The notes under the pieces: generated by a model | What the model was told of the DNA's origin: nothing | Databases searched by the model: none | What the model saw: only the letters and a program-made list of their open reading frames with translations | Made by a program: the position numbers and the translations under genes | Shown: positions 1-11,915 of the stretch, one piece after another | Numbering within the stretch: the first letter of the stretch is position 1 | Layout: each line of letters begins with the position of its first letter | NCBI GenBank assembly: GCA_023375675.1 | Contig: JALQBC010000001.1 | Span: 1,426,001 to 1,490,000 of the forward strand | Source: Cytospora piceicola | Taxonomy: Eukaryota; Ascomycota; Sordariomycetes; Diaporthales; Cytosporaceae | Length of the DNA: 64,000 bases | Direction: 5' to 3'

Positions 1-261
1 TCTTATCAATCTGAATATTACATTCGCAGATGTAGTCACGACCCTCCCTCCATGGCAAGGCAAAGTCGTACCCTCAGAGGAAGGCGAGACTCCAAACCGC
101 ATCCTGCTTTCCTCTAGCTTTGTGGCCTCTTGTTTCCAGTCCTTGCCCCCTGGTTGGGTTACTATTCATTCTGGGCTATTTCTCGTTATCTTGAAGGCAG
201 TGCTTCTGTCGGCAATGTCCCTCTGGGCAAACCCACATACTGCTATTGACATATGATATGA

Positions 262-2780
262 TCAGACTTGCACAGCACGCAGGTCGCCCGCCGGCAAGGA
301 AACGTCATACTCCAAGCCCAACTTGACACTCTTGCCCGCATTGAGCTCAACATCCCAGTTGACCTCCCCGCCCTTTTTCAACGACGCGAACGCCCTGCCC
401 CAGTCCTTTCCATTCTTCGCATTTCCGTCCTGCACTCCCGTGCTGACCCCCGCCCCGTCCTCAACGAGCCCCCGAGGCTGCACAATCTCAACCCGCAACT
501 TCTCGTCCTCGCTTACAGGGACCTGGTCAAGAACCAACAGCCGGACGGCTTTGCCACCAGCCGAGGACGGTCCGCGGGAGTTGGTAATAGTGATCGAGCG
601 TGTGTACGCCGTGCTGTTTTCCTTGGAGAACAGACCGCCCGTAGTGCGTTTGACCTCGGGCTTGGGGTAGATGACCTTGATAGTTGGGTCTATCCCCAGG
701 CTCATTGTGAACTTGTCTCCTGGAGAGCACCGCGGGAGTGTCGAGCGGCCCATGAAGGCCCCGTCAAGAGTGAGTCCAACAGGGCCCTTGAGGAGGGATA
801 TCTTGCTCGAGTTTAGCAACTTCGCCTTGAGGAAGGCGCCGGGTCGGTACTTGGCTACGATGGTGTGGCTGAAGACGACGTTCGTAAAGGCAATATGTGC
901 GACGCGCTGCTTGGAAGCGGTGCTGCTCGGGACGAGAGACTTCGTGCCGGGGAGATCATAAGTCGTGGTGAGACCAGTCTCTTCTATCGCGGAGTCCTGG
1001 AAGGAGAGCTCGGGCTCAGGCTCAGGCTCGAGAAGAGTGGCTGTCTCCTCCAAGCTAGCAACCAAGCCTCCACTGGCTCGTGCAGGCGGTGGTGGAGGCA
1101 TATTGTTGGCCGAGATGCCAAACAGACCACCGCTGGCTTGTTGTGCTTGTACGGGCGGTGGTGTAGGTATATTGTTTGCCGAGATTCCAAACAGACCACC
1201 GCTGGCTTGTGCTTGTGCAGGCGCAGGTGGAGGCGCAGCCGAGCTGCCAAACCAGTTTGCCCGGAGTTCTTGATTCTTCCGTGAGGCGCCGACATTCTGC
1301 AACTTCGAAGGTAGGATTAGTCATGAATCGAGGGAGATTTAGGGGGTGGAGAGAGTGTAAAGAAACCCATACCTTCTGTTCATGATGTCGACCGAATCGT
1401 GCCGCTGATGAAATGCCGATCAAACCCGTCCCTGAACTCATGCGGGAAGTAGCACTGGACGCAGCCTTCCACATACGTTGCTCATAAGCTTCTTGCAGGC
1501 TGCTCATGATGTCGTCGGAAGCATCAGGAGACTTTCCTACCAGCTTGATGTGCCACGGGTGAAGTTTGGGGATAGTATCTTGGAGTCCCAAGAAGATGGC
1601 CTGGGAGGTGGACAGAACAATCTTGCAGTCCTTCCACGACTCGGATGTGTGGTTGATAAGCTGCGCGTCGAAGAAGAGCGTGCCTGTATTGGATGTAGTG
1701 GTCAACTGCAAGTCGTAGGAAGCAGACCAGTAAGCGTCAGAGGTGACATATGTGATGGACAGGTCACAAGTCAGGATGGCAGCATCGGGTTCTGCCAGGG
1801 GGGTTTCCTGATCCTCGGTGGCAGGCTTCACTAGGTCAGTCATGCTGGAGATGGAAGACCGCCGCGAGATTGGAGTGTACTGGGTTGCATCCAAGGTAAT
1901 CCGAACGACATAACAATAGCACGCCCAGAATCTGCATCTCTCTTGGCGTATGCGTTCCTTCTCGGCAACTTTTCGGTCTTCACGTTTGTTCTTCTGCTCG
2001 AGCTTTCTGAGTTTCGCCTGCTTTTCCTTGCGCAACACCTTCGATGCAGTCTTCTTCTCCTTGTCGACTTGGGCGATGAGCTTCCTCTCAGTCTTCCGCA
2101 GGCCGTCGATCTGACTATTGAGCTCGCGCTGGCGGATAGTCCCTTTCATGTGATCGTCGAAGGTCTTGTCTCTCTGGTCTTGGTAGGTCTGAATAATGTC
2201 GCTCATCTCATTTCCTGACTTGACCTCGACGTTCTTACTAAACTCGTCCAGCATTTTCAGACGACATTCAGCGCTCGAGAGCACCTCTGCTGCGCGCTTG
2301 ATGTCGTCGGTCAAAATTTGGATCCCTTTCGTGACCTCCTTGAGATCCTGGTATGCGCGACTTGCATCTTCATCATCGGAGTTTCCTGGGGAAGTGTGTC
2401 CCGGCTCGTCCTCGTCATCCGAGCTCTCCGACGTCTCTTCGTCAGAGTCAGGATAAATCTCCTGAAAGAAGTCCTGGTTCTCCCGTAGCTCCACGGAAAT
2501 GTCACTGATGACTGCGCGGCCAGCGCCTTCGACCTTGATGGAGTGCGGATCAACAGTTGGCGTAAAACCCAATATCGAGATTTCGTTCATACCGGGCTGA
2601 AATCATGTGAAGTTAGCGGAAGGTGGATTAGCTAAGATGTCAGCAGTGGCTACACGCATGTCTTACCTTGAGATTGACGTCCTTGATGTTCCTCTCAATT
2701 TGGGCACGAGTGGGGAAGAGGGTAATAGATCGAGTAGGAAGATCGCGAACGCGAAACTCCTGTTTCTGAGTAGCTTCCAT
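262..2780 (-). CDS. DUF4140/DUF4139 (mucoidy inhibitor A-like) protein
   Basis: The 790-aa model joins exons 2667-2780, 1373-2596 and 262-1296; lengths sum in frame and introns are GT-AG. The start at 2780 has an ACC-ATG context and nothing upstream competes. Residues ~10-70 (RVRDLPTRSITLFPTRAQIERN) look like the DUF4140 N-terminal domain, residues ~100-240 are a charged coiled coil with an acidic D/E patch, and the rest is the DUF4139 beta-rich region (ITYVTSDAYWSASYDLQL; VNWDVELNAGKSVKLGLEYDVSLP), the usual C-terminus of the family. The two halves of DUF4139 are separated by a proline-rich insert with two copies of ASGGLFGISANN. The molecular function is unknown; bacterial MuiA gave the family its name. 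No signal peptide or membrane segment is visible, so a cytosolic or nuclear location is inferred. Confidence 0.85.
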
Positions 2781-3563
2781 GGTGAGATGGCAACCGGGCT
2801 GACTACGGCACAAAGGCTCGAGTATCAGGCGCGAAGAATTTTAGATGATCAATAAGATTGTGCCTCAAAACGGAAAAGGAAGAAAGAAAGGAAGGAAAAA
2901 AAGGCCTGTGGGAATATAGATGTAAGCGACAAGAGCGTTTATCAGTGGTAACGAGTACAAGCCTAATCCTTCTGCAGGCCCGTTTGTCGATTGCCCTGCT
3001 ACCACTGGTTTACTGCCGTAAGACGCTTCGAACAAAGTGGACTTGTGAATCGAGACGTTGAGGTGTTCCGGAATCTTGGAAGCAAGTATGTGTTGATGGG
3101 TTGCTGAGAAGATCGAGGACCGACTTCTTCTGTTTGTGTACTTAAGTACACGTAAATTATTTATAGCATTCACTTGTAAATGGGCCCCCGCCCCCCGCCC
3201 CTAATGGGCCCCCGCATAGTCGGTGCCTAAAGGTACATATAACTAATGAGAGAGCAGCCTGTTATGGCTTGTTACACATATCCTTTCATTGGATATTTCT
3301 CTCCTTAGCCTTGAGCATAAGAGTCAATGAATCAAGAAACAGGGTCCGAATGCAGAAGAAGAACCAGATGGCATGGACTATGTTTCAAGACGAGCGAATA
3401 AGAGGACTCCAAGAGCATATGGCGCCTCCAGGCAACACTGAGTCACCGACTCACTCCATGACCTAGGTACTTTTCTAGATGCTACAGGTACGTCTGGACA
3501 TTGCCATTGCCTTGCCCCTGATGACAGCCACCCGAGTATTTCGAGGAGGACGAGATGTATCTT
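2781..3563. other. Intergenic, no gene seen
   Basis: This lies between the start of the DUF4139 gene and the 3' end of PIF1. Short ORFs here have no recognisable content. It holds a C-rich stretch with a 13-bp direct repeat (AATGGGCCCCCGC at 3179-3191 and 3203-3215) and one ACCTAGGTAC motif at 3461-3470. Confidence 0.6.
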
Positions 3564-5554
3564 CTATGTGTCAGCACCACCGTTCGACGCTTGCTCCAAA
3601 GTCTTGCTCCACTCAATAACTTGGGGGTGTGCCATGACCTTCCTGGCATCGAAACCGAGAACTTGCAGCCCTTCCATGCTGGCAGCGCGAGATAATGCAA
3701 CATAGCTTTGACCTGTGTGGCAAGCAGGCTGTTAGTCACTATGCTGTGGGACTCACCCCCCCCCCCTGGGCATGTTTGCAACTAACCTTTCTCGAAGACC
3801 TTGCTCAAGTCAACCTTGACACGCTGGATTGTCTGCCCCTGGGCCTTGTGAATTGACATGGCCCACGCCAGAATAAGCGGAATCTGACAGAAGTCGACAT
3901 CGTTAGTGTTATTGTCGGAACATGTATATTCATATTCAGTACCTTACCTGTACTCGTCTTGCAAGCAATTTACCCTCACTATCCTCGGCACGGAACTCAT
4001 CCCGATCCACAAGCACGGTTTCCTTGCCTTGAAACGTTCGAAATTCAACAAGCGGAAACAAATCAACACCCTTATCCTCATCCTCATCTTTGGGGAGGAA
4101 CGCCAGCACTCTGCCAATACTGCCGTTTACGAGCGTCTCGCTGACATTCTTGACCAGCATGACCTGGGCGTCCACCTTGAGCTCGAGCGTCCCCACAGCC
4201 ATCATGTTGTCAAGAAGCTTCTGCCTCTTGGCTGGTGCCGCAGGGCCGGAGTCCCGCGCTGCGAATACGTGAGACTGGCCGGATAGAGCGGACATTCTCG
4301 CCGCATTAGCACGTTCGACTTCGGCACGCAGCGGGAACAACTCAGTGGGCATTATGTCATCTTCCTGTGGAAGCGGGCGAGAGAGACGTGCCAAAGCCTG
4401 CTTTGCATCCGGTGAAATCTCGCCTCGGCGGAGTTCGTTGAGTAACTCGACAAAATCTGCAGATACGTGAGAAGAAAATGATAAGCGCTGAATACATATA
4501 TGTAGACTGGAAGGGTGAGGGGCCTGATCCCATGGAACTTACAATTGTCCTTCTGCCGGAATACCTGGCTAAGCATAATGGTGGTATCAATGCTTTCTTT
4601 CCATGCGTCGCTTTGAAACGCGAAGAACACGTCTTTCCCAGATTGTGTTACTGGTGGAAGCTGGAAAAAGTCTCCCGTAACAACAAGCTTCAATAGTCAG
4701 CGAAAGTTTGAATAACCATGTCGCAAAACTCGAGAACAGAGAAATCATATTCACCTGGATACCACCAAATGATCGGCTTGTCTTACGAAGAGCCTTTGCA
4801 ATAGCGGCGAGTAAATCGAAGAACTTTCCATCAACCATGGATACTGAATAGTTAGTTATGACATGTTGATATAGTCCTGACATTGAAAGCATTGCATGTG
4901 CTTACCTTCGTCAATAATCAAGACCTTTGTTGTCTTCCATCGCCGATGAGCAGGCCTGCAAGTCTTTATGAAACTAAGCTGCTTGTCGATGTCGAACACG
5001 CCAGGTGTAACAGCTCCCCAGGCATGGATCGTTGTCCCTGGTCCATGAGTCAGAGAACTGTGTATAATGTAACGATCATACTGCTTTTGACACACCACCA
5101 ATGTTCTGGGCAGCTATGCCAGTGCTCGCACAAATGGCCAGACTCTGGCGGTCCCCCGAGTACTTCTTCTTCAGCGCTTTTATGATTTCCCGCAGTAGCA
5201 ATGACTTTCCCGTGCCTAGATACTTTTCAGCTTGACTTGTTAGACAGAAGTGGTATATTGCTGAGACAGACCGGCAGATCCGGTAAAGAATATATTCTTT
5301 CCCTCATGTAGGACCATCTTCAAGACCTTTTCTTGCTCGTCGCTGAGCGCGATTATGTTTTCCGTATTATTTATCTTTCTTTCATTGACAGAACCCGCAT
5401 CTTCTTTTCCGCCTGCTGCTGGTTCCTGGTTCACCGCATCATTAGTCCGCCGTGGCCGAGGGGAAAAGAATGCATCCAATGTCTTTTTCCAATGGTTCGC
5501 TGGTCTCTTTGCCTTCGGCTCGAGCTTCAGACTGTCCAATGCATGGCGCTTCAT
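3564..5554 (-). CDS. PIF1: PIF1-family 5'-3' DNA helicase
   Basis: Eight exons (5272-5554, 5096-5215, 4906-5037, 4755-4843, 4543-4687, 3948-4456, 3787-3883, 3564-3712) sum to 1524 nt and give 507 aa. All superfamily 1B motifs are present: Walker A GSAGTGKS (92-99), Walker B LIIDEVSMVDG (~174-184), motif [12 protein letters not shown] (213-221), the Pif1-type [10 protein letters not shown] near residue 435, and YVALSRA (462-468). Family members unwind DNA 5' to 3', resolve G-quadruplexes, act in telomere and mitochondrial DNA maintenance and aid replication. The N-terminus is short and contains KTLDAFF (24-30), a PIP-box-like motif lacking the initial Gln. The upstream TTG-started extension is not used; ATG 5554 is the first in frame. 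Intron 1 has the weak donor GTCTGT and intron 7 contains a run of C. I see no degradation. Confidence 0.9.
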
Positions 5555-6761
5555 TGCTGCTCTCAATTTCAGAAGCCGTGGTCATATACGTGGTTATATC
5601 CTGGTAGAAGAATATCTGGATGTTTGCTGATCTGATAATTATCAAGACCCAGAAATGTTGAAGTCCAGATGTCGCGTACTTCACGCGTTGACCCACATTG
5701 CTTTATACAACCATTTCAGAATCGGGTTAGGGTTATGAATCATACATACAATAACCACAATGTTCTGTCGCATATACCTACCGTGTCGAGGCCAACAGGA
5801 TAAAGGATTGTATTCCTTCAATCAACAATTTATTCATCAGTGTAAGAGTCATTCATGGTTTTGAATAATATTTACAAGTCAATATTCGGGGCACGGTATC
5901 AATATTGGCAATCGTAATCAACCCAGATGTCGATGACTGCTCCGTATCCGCCATTCGGACCAGGGCGTCGTCAACTGGTACCTTTATCACTATCTACCCA
6001 TAAGAAGGTCGTGTAATGACCCGCATGCTCAATTCCAACTTGTGTCAACTTCTGGGAGCCTAGGGTATTGAGTCTATCTCCGTGGAGGCTAGCTTTGATA
6101 CCAAGGAATTGCCTTGTCCCAAAAGTTTAGCTAATTATCTCTCAAGAACAGGTGATTACCAGTTGACGTTGGACTGAAAGAGGATCGAACCCGACACTGA
6201 AAACAGTTGTCATGTCAGGAAGGTTCATGTGAGTGAGTCAACGTCACTGGAAGCGACTATTTAGTTGAAGACATTCGATAGAGGTCGAGCAAGACTGCGA
6301 GGGCCGAGCAAGTTTAATCCTCCACTGGACCAGATTCGGAAACATCTGGAAGCCACCAGTTGACGGGTTGCACGTGCATGTGCATGAAGAACTGGCCTAG
6401 ACTGGATCGAGTTGCACAGGTTACATTTAGAAGCCACATGCTAACTCAATATGTCCTCCCCTCCAAAATCTCAGCTACAAACATACCACGCCTTGACTGG
6501 TTCGCTGACGCGGAGAAATGACATCCGAACTGCCGCCCCTTGTCCAACACCGGAGCCGGCCCCCCGCCTCAAATATCATCCTCGTAAATGCTACCTACGT
6601 AGCATTCAGCCAAAGTTTTGGTCACTTCGTCGGCTTGCATGTTCCTCAAATTAGTTGACCGAGTGAGCTGTCTATTCCTTCCTTGCCTTCACCACGACAG
6701 AGGCTGAACTGCACCCAGTTTCGTGATCACTTACTCGGGTACAGAATCCGCAACAGCCAAC
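5555..6761. other. Intergenic, divergent promoter region
   Basis: This is the head-to-head space between PIF1 and the 266-aa orphan. No supported ORF is present. A tRNA-like word, ggatcgaaccc at 6182-6192, has no matching stems and is not a tRNA. Confidence 0.55.
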
Positions 6762-7667
6762 ATGGACACCGGACAATCATCTACCGCTGTCGCAACTTCT
6801 CTACCATACCGTAAGGCATCAGGCCCAGACCCGTCATCGATGTCCCAGCCACCAGGATTTCCGCCGCCGCCGTCCAGACCCATCTTGTATAGTCCCTTTC
6901 AGGGCTCTCAGGTCCCCGGCAATGCCACAAACCTCACAGCCCAGCCCGAGCACTCCTTCCCCAGGCCAGCAAGGGTTTACTCCCCACAAGAAGTCCCGGC
7001 AAACATCAAGGCCGCCCGCACCAGCGTGGAGTATGGGTTGGCCCAGCTGAGGAGTCTCCAGCAGCGTCGATACCGGCCGGATGAGGTGGGCGGGGAGGAG
7101 AGGCTCCGGATCCAGGCCGCGAGCGTCCTGGGGGACTTGAAATCCCTCCGGGCGGAGCTGACCGATATAATTCGAGCGGCTGAGCGCCATCGATGGCGGA
7201 AGTGGTTGCTCGGTGGAGTTGTGTAAGTTGCGGTCCAGTGACCTCTCGATACTCTCTTCCCATGGCCCTGGATGTCGTATACCGACTCAAAGTTTCCTAC
7301 TTAGACTGACATGTCACATTCCTGAAGCGCCGCGTTGATCCCAGTGGTGAGGACCATCTGGCGTCGACCTCGCCACGGTCACCCGTCTTCTAGTAACACG
7401 GAGTACGCATTTCAGAAAAGCAAGTCACTCATCGAGCGAATCTTGCGCTCAATGCGAACGGGATTTGGCGGATTAGCGACGCTCACTTTTTTTGTTTTCT
7501 CGGTCCTATATGTGTTTCAGAATGAAGTCTCACTGAGGGTGGCGAGGAGTATGTCGAAGAGGCTGAAGCGAATTAGCGGGAAGATTGAGAGAAGTGACGA
7601 GCTCATTGAGGCAGACATGAAATTACTAAAAGGCTGGAGGTGGCGAGTCTTACTTTGGGATCCTTAG
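6762..7667 (+). CDS. Unknown 266-aa protein with one membrane segment
   Basis: Exons 6762-7222 and 7328-7667 join in frame (801 nt) across a GT-AG intron; the first ATG (MDTGQSS) follows CCAAC. I do not recognise the family. Residues ~1-85 are low-complexity and rich in Pro/Ser, including FPPPPSRP. Residues ~90-150 are a helical, charged region (IKAARTSVEYGLAQLRSLQQRR...SLRAELTDIIRAAERHR) that could form a coiled coil. The segment at the exon junction (WLLGGVVAALIPVVRTIW) is weakly hydrophobic. A clear transmembrane helix follows (FGGLATLTFFVFSVLYVF, ~residues 203-220), and then a basic helical tail. It is probably a single-pass membrane protein of an internal membrane. Hydrophobicity and clean splicing support it as real, but there is no homology I can name. 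Confidence 0.6.
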
Positions 7668-10204
7668 AAGCTATCCACTAGATTCTTCGTAACTTGCAAC
7701 CCTGATTAGGTGTCTAGAATCAATATGGAATACAAATGGATCGCTACCCGGAGTTTGGCTTTCCACTTGCAGATGACATTACTTCTCAAAACATAGTTTT
7801 GCAGGAGTTATTACAATTACGTGGTTGCCACATACCCAATACCTTCTCAATATTCATCATCATATATTGAAATAACGATCACCATTATCAATCAGGTCTG
7901 ATATCACAATCATCCGCCGACATAAGCCAGTAAGAAGCACTTGAGAGAAGCAACGCCAACGCCTCCGGCTTCAGATGTTTCGTGCTTCGTCCTCCGGGCC
8001 AGGCTTCGCAAATCGATGTCTGTAAATCCAATATGTATTCTCTGCCCAGTCTCTACTGTAGTCTTGAATATATGCCGTAGAAAACTTTCTCGAGGCACTA
8101 TGGCATCTTGAATACTTGCAATATTTACTGCACTTTGTCTTCCCATTGGTCCTCCCGATCACGTCTGCACGTGCGACCCGAGTTCCCGTTTCATTGGCAT
8201 CCGAGGCGTCCCCGCAGATCCGGTCTCGAGATTCAAAATGCCTACCCAAGTGGCGCCGAAACATCTGCACTTGGCAGCGGTAAGTGGGCAACTGACACAA
8301 AGGGAGGCAAGGAAAGAGGAGTCCTTTCACCCTCGAAAAAGGGACCAGAAAGGAAAACCAAAGAAGCAAGGGTAAGTAAATATAAGGGGGAACGAAATGG
8401 GGCAGGTGGAGTTGATGAGATGAGCTGAGGAAATTTCGGGAGAGCCGTGGCCAGTGAGTTGTGGAAGAACATAGCCCATTTGAGTTTGATGACTGTGTTT
8501 TGCACGATCTGCAGCTCATCGTTGCTGAGCTCAGGTGCAGACTTATTAAATGGGGGAGTTCAATTGCCTCACTACGTAATGTTGAGCCTGACCGAGAGGA
8601 ATATTGGGAAGGGATCGAACGTGTGGCTGCTACTGCTGGGCGGGAAGGGTGGATTCGTTGATTTAGAGTCCATTCAGACATTAGAACCTTGGAAGAAAAA
8701 AAAAAAGCTGGCACCGGCATCTACCCAGGCCTCTTCCCCGTAGGCAAGGTTAGGCTAGAAAGGCCCTGTAACGTATAAACCACGTGGCTCGGGGGGGACT
8801 TAATAGCAGAACTTTCTTGTTTTGAAACGGCGACATACGATCCATAAAGCACATTAGGCTATTGTTGTAGTTTGGATGGCACACATGATCTGGGCACCTG
8901 TGGCACATGCCGAAAAGAGTTCCACAACGACGAGGATCGGCATGGGAATATCGGGAACGCACGTGGAAAAAGCAGACATACACTATACACTATGTACTGT
9001 AGGTATGTATGACAAACAGATGGATCCGGACGGGCAGAACGGGGCGTAGGGAAAACCCCACACATTAAACGGGGGGGAAGCAAAATTCCCAAAGCCAGGG
9101 CGATGCTATAGCCCAGGAAATCCTATGATGCATTTACGGGTTTCGCCCGACTCGGCAGCTGAGGCAGTAATGACCGCACATCTGCCTCGTATAAATTGGC
9201 AAGCAGCCAGACTTGATTCAAAGTGTGGCAGAGGGTCCACTTAGACGAACCCACGTATGTCTGGACCTGTGGGCAATGTAATGAAGTCACACCCCCCCCC
9301 CCTTCGGAGTGCCGTTATAACATCGAGGCACGATTGACAAGTCCGCTCGGCTCAGTGCCTCCTTCGGCCTTAGGCGATGGGGATAGATTAGATCAATTAG
9401 GAAGGTTATCACGATCGGACTGCACTTGGACAGCTGATACGTCATATGACATGTGAAAAAAAAGAGGCCCGGGTGTCTCGAAGGGGGGGGAGGAGTGCGT
9501 AAGTCATTGCCTCGATCTCGCAGCGGTGCGTTCCCAGCCTTGATCTGAAGCCGGGTCACCGGCGTTAAGATGGAAATATGTACTGCGCTCCCCCCAGATA
9601 GGTGCCCGTGGGGATTGGTGCTCCTTCTTCCTGCGCCATCCTTCAACAACTGCCCCATCAAGACAAGGACAACCAGAGGCACATACCTTCTTCCCTAGAA
9701 AACTGAATAGAGTGATCAAGACCTCTACTGAGGAAACCCCCATACATATACATGTACGATGCGCCCCTCCTCCCAACCCTAATGTAAAGAGTAAAGAACG
9801 CTCAACTGATGTGTCTTCAGTCACCACCAAATCAGCACAAGCGGCCGGCGATAGGCCCTAGTATGAGATCATGACAGGTACTCCGGCCAGAGCTCTGTTG
9901 AGAGACCAAGGGGATTGGAGGTGTGGTTGTGGTCATCTCAACCCCGACTCGGAGAACGTTTGTGGCGGATGTGGCCGGAGATAATGGGCGATATGAGCAA
10001 AGGGAGCGTGAAGCGTGGAATTGCAACGCGGTATTGCGAGGCAGCACAGCAAATAATGTGTTCATCATCGCCGTATGTGTTGCTTCTTGTCGGCAATAGA
10101 AAGCATTGAACATGTTCTCGTCCTTGAGGGCGTGCCTCCTTTAGGCGCCAAATTTGAGTTATGTTACTCCTGGAAATCCATATGATACCAATGATTCAAT
10201 TCAC
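7668..10204. other. Long intergenic stretch, no convincing gene
   Basis: No family is recognisable in this 2.5 kb. The longest minus-strand frame (7971-8720, opened by a non-ATG codon) is Ser/His/Pro-rich and looks like chance. The region has homopolymers: A9-10 near 8695, C12 at 9291-9302 and G8 near 9484. Unannotated UTRs or a non-coding RNA cannot be excluded. Confidence 0.5.
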
Positions 10205-11915
10205 CTAGTTCCGTGTCCTGCTGGCTTGCTCACTGAGCCTGACTCTCATCTCGGTCCGGTCCACGGGCTTGGCCGTAACCTGGACACTCTATAGTCATAT
10301 GTCAGCATCCAAACCTGGGACATCAGGGTGTTCGTTCGGTGTAACTCACATTGAACAGTTCTGACTTTGTGCGGTAATACCCCTTCTCGTCCGGGACCGG
10401 CCGGCCTTCGCCATCCAGTTCTAGCTCCCCCAGCCCAACCTTCTGAAATTCATAACGCCTTGCCGCACACGCCAGGATGACCTTCGCTTCGATGTTGGCC
10501 AGTTCCTGCCCAATGCAGCTCCGAGGCCCCCTCTCAAACGGCCGCCACGCACTAGCCGGCAGACTCGACGTGTCGCCCAGCCACCTCTCAGGAACAAAAT
10601 CGTCCGCCGTCTCGCCGTAGACCTTCCTGTCGCGCTGGATCACCCCGGCACAGAGGTACAGGACGCAGCCGTCGACGCAGATCTGCTTGCCACCGGGCAG
10701 ACTGAGCTGGAAGTTCGTCCCCGGCGTTGTCATCCGCACCGTGGCCGCGGGGGGGTGGATTCGCAGGGTCTCCTTGATGACGGCGGAGGTGTATGGCATC
10801 CTGCTGAGGATCTCAGAGCCCCCTGGCGCGAGGAGCTTCTCCCGGACGGTGCCAGGGTCGGCGTCGGTGCCGAAAAGCTCGTCGTGCTCGGCGCGGATGG
10901 CCTTCTGCTGCTGAGGCGACTTGGAGAGCTCGTAGAAGGCCCACTGCAGCAGGATGCTCGTCGTATCGTGGCCCGCGAAGAGGAACACGCGGAGGTTGTC
11001 GCTGGTCTGCTGTAGAAGCTCGGGCGTGAGCTCCTCGGTGCCTTGGAGGCTCAGCGTCAGGACGCTGCGCGACTTGGTCTCGCCTGAGACCACCTTGGCG
11101 TACTCCTCCCGGATGATATCCTTCAGCATCCCGTCGAGCTTTTTGGCCAGTCTCCGTCGTTTGCGCTCCGTCCTCCAGTCCATCCCAGGAAGCTTTGGGC
11201 CTCCGCGGGTAGCATACAGCTCTGCAATGCCGCTGAAGGCGAGTAGGATCTCGCTCTGCTGGCCGGGAATTTGGGCGTTGAAATCGTGGTCCATGGTGAC
11301 GGCCCCAATGACATCGAAGGTCAAGGTGACACAGAGCTCATCGAGATGGAAGCTTTCGCCATTTTGGGCGTAGCCGTCTAAGCGGCCGAGGAATATCTCC
11401 GTCTTATCCAGGATTGTGGACAGGAGGGTGAGGAGGTGCTGCGGGGCGAACCCGGGGTTGAGCTGCTTGCGCTGCGCTTTCCAATGGTCGGCTTCGGATG
11501 TGAGGATAGATTGCTTCCCGGTCAGGTGCCATATATCCTGCAGGGTCTTCGACTTTGGCGTGCTCCACCACCATCGCGCCGACGGCCTTGAGATTTGCTC
11601 GGCAACCTCATGGTCACAGATGGCCAGCAAGGGGTAGCCTATAGGCCGTATATCGAAAAGCAGGACGGGTGGGTTTCCCAACTCGGGAAGAACGCCTCTT
11701 ATCAAGTCATCCACGTGCCGCCTTGGATCTCCTCCTTTGCTGGCTAGGTCGCCAATAGTCTTCATATGACCCCAGAAGAAGGATGCCTTCGACGGCTGTG
11801 GGATATCAGCAAACTGCTTGAAGCGGAGGTAAGACCATCTTCGAAGGGTGTGGATGCAGTAGGCGGCGAGAAGGGCCGCTACCGTCCAGGCAATAGGCCC
11901 GAATCTGTCCAGCAT
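10205..11915 (-). CDS. Cytochrome P450 monooxygenase
   Basis: The 549-aa protein is read from exons 10350-11915 and 10205-10288. An upstream in-frame extension to 12014 opens with GTG, so ATG 11915 (MLDRFGPIAW) is preferred; it places an N-terminal membrane anchor (~7-24) where class II microsomal P450s have one. P450 signatures are complete: I-helix LFAGHDTTS (~313-321) with the oxygen-activating Thr, ExxR in KETLRIHPP (~378-386), PERW, and the haem loop PFERGPRSCIG with Cys467 as thiolate ligand. It should act at the ER with NADPH-P450 reductase; the substrate cannot be told. The second exon completes the C-terminus (VQVTAKPVDRTEMRVRL). No other secondary-metabolism gene lies next to it, so a biosynthetic cluster is not supported. 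Confidence 0.92.

Noticed and set aside
6182..6192. tRNA T-loop-like word ggatcgaaccc
   Set aside because: No acceptor, D or anticodon stems can be formed around it on either strand.
7971..8720. 249-aa minus-strand frame in the 7.7-10.2 kb gap
   Set aside because: It is opened by a non-ATG codon, the composition is Ser/Pro/His-rich and low-complexity, and there is no domain or splice pattern.
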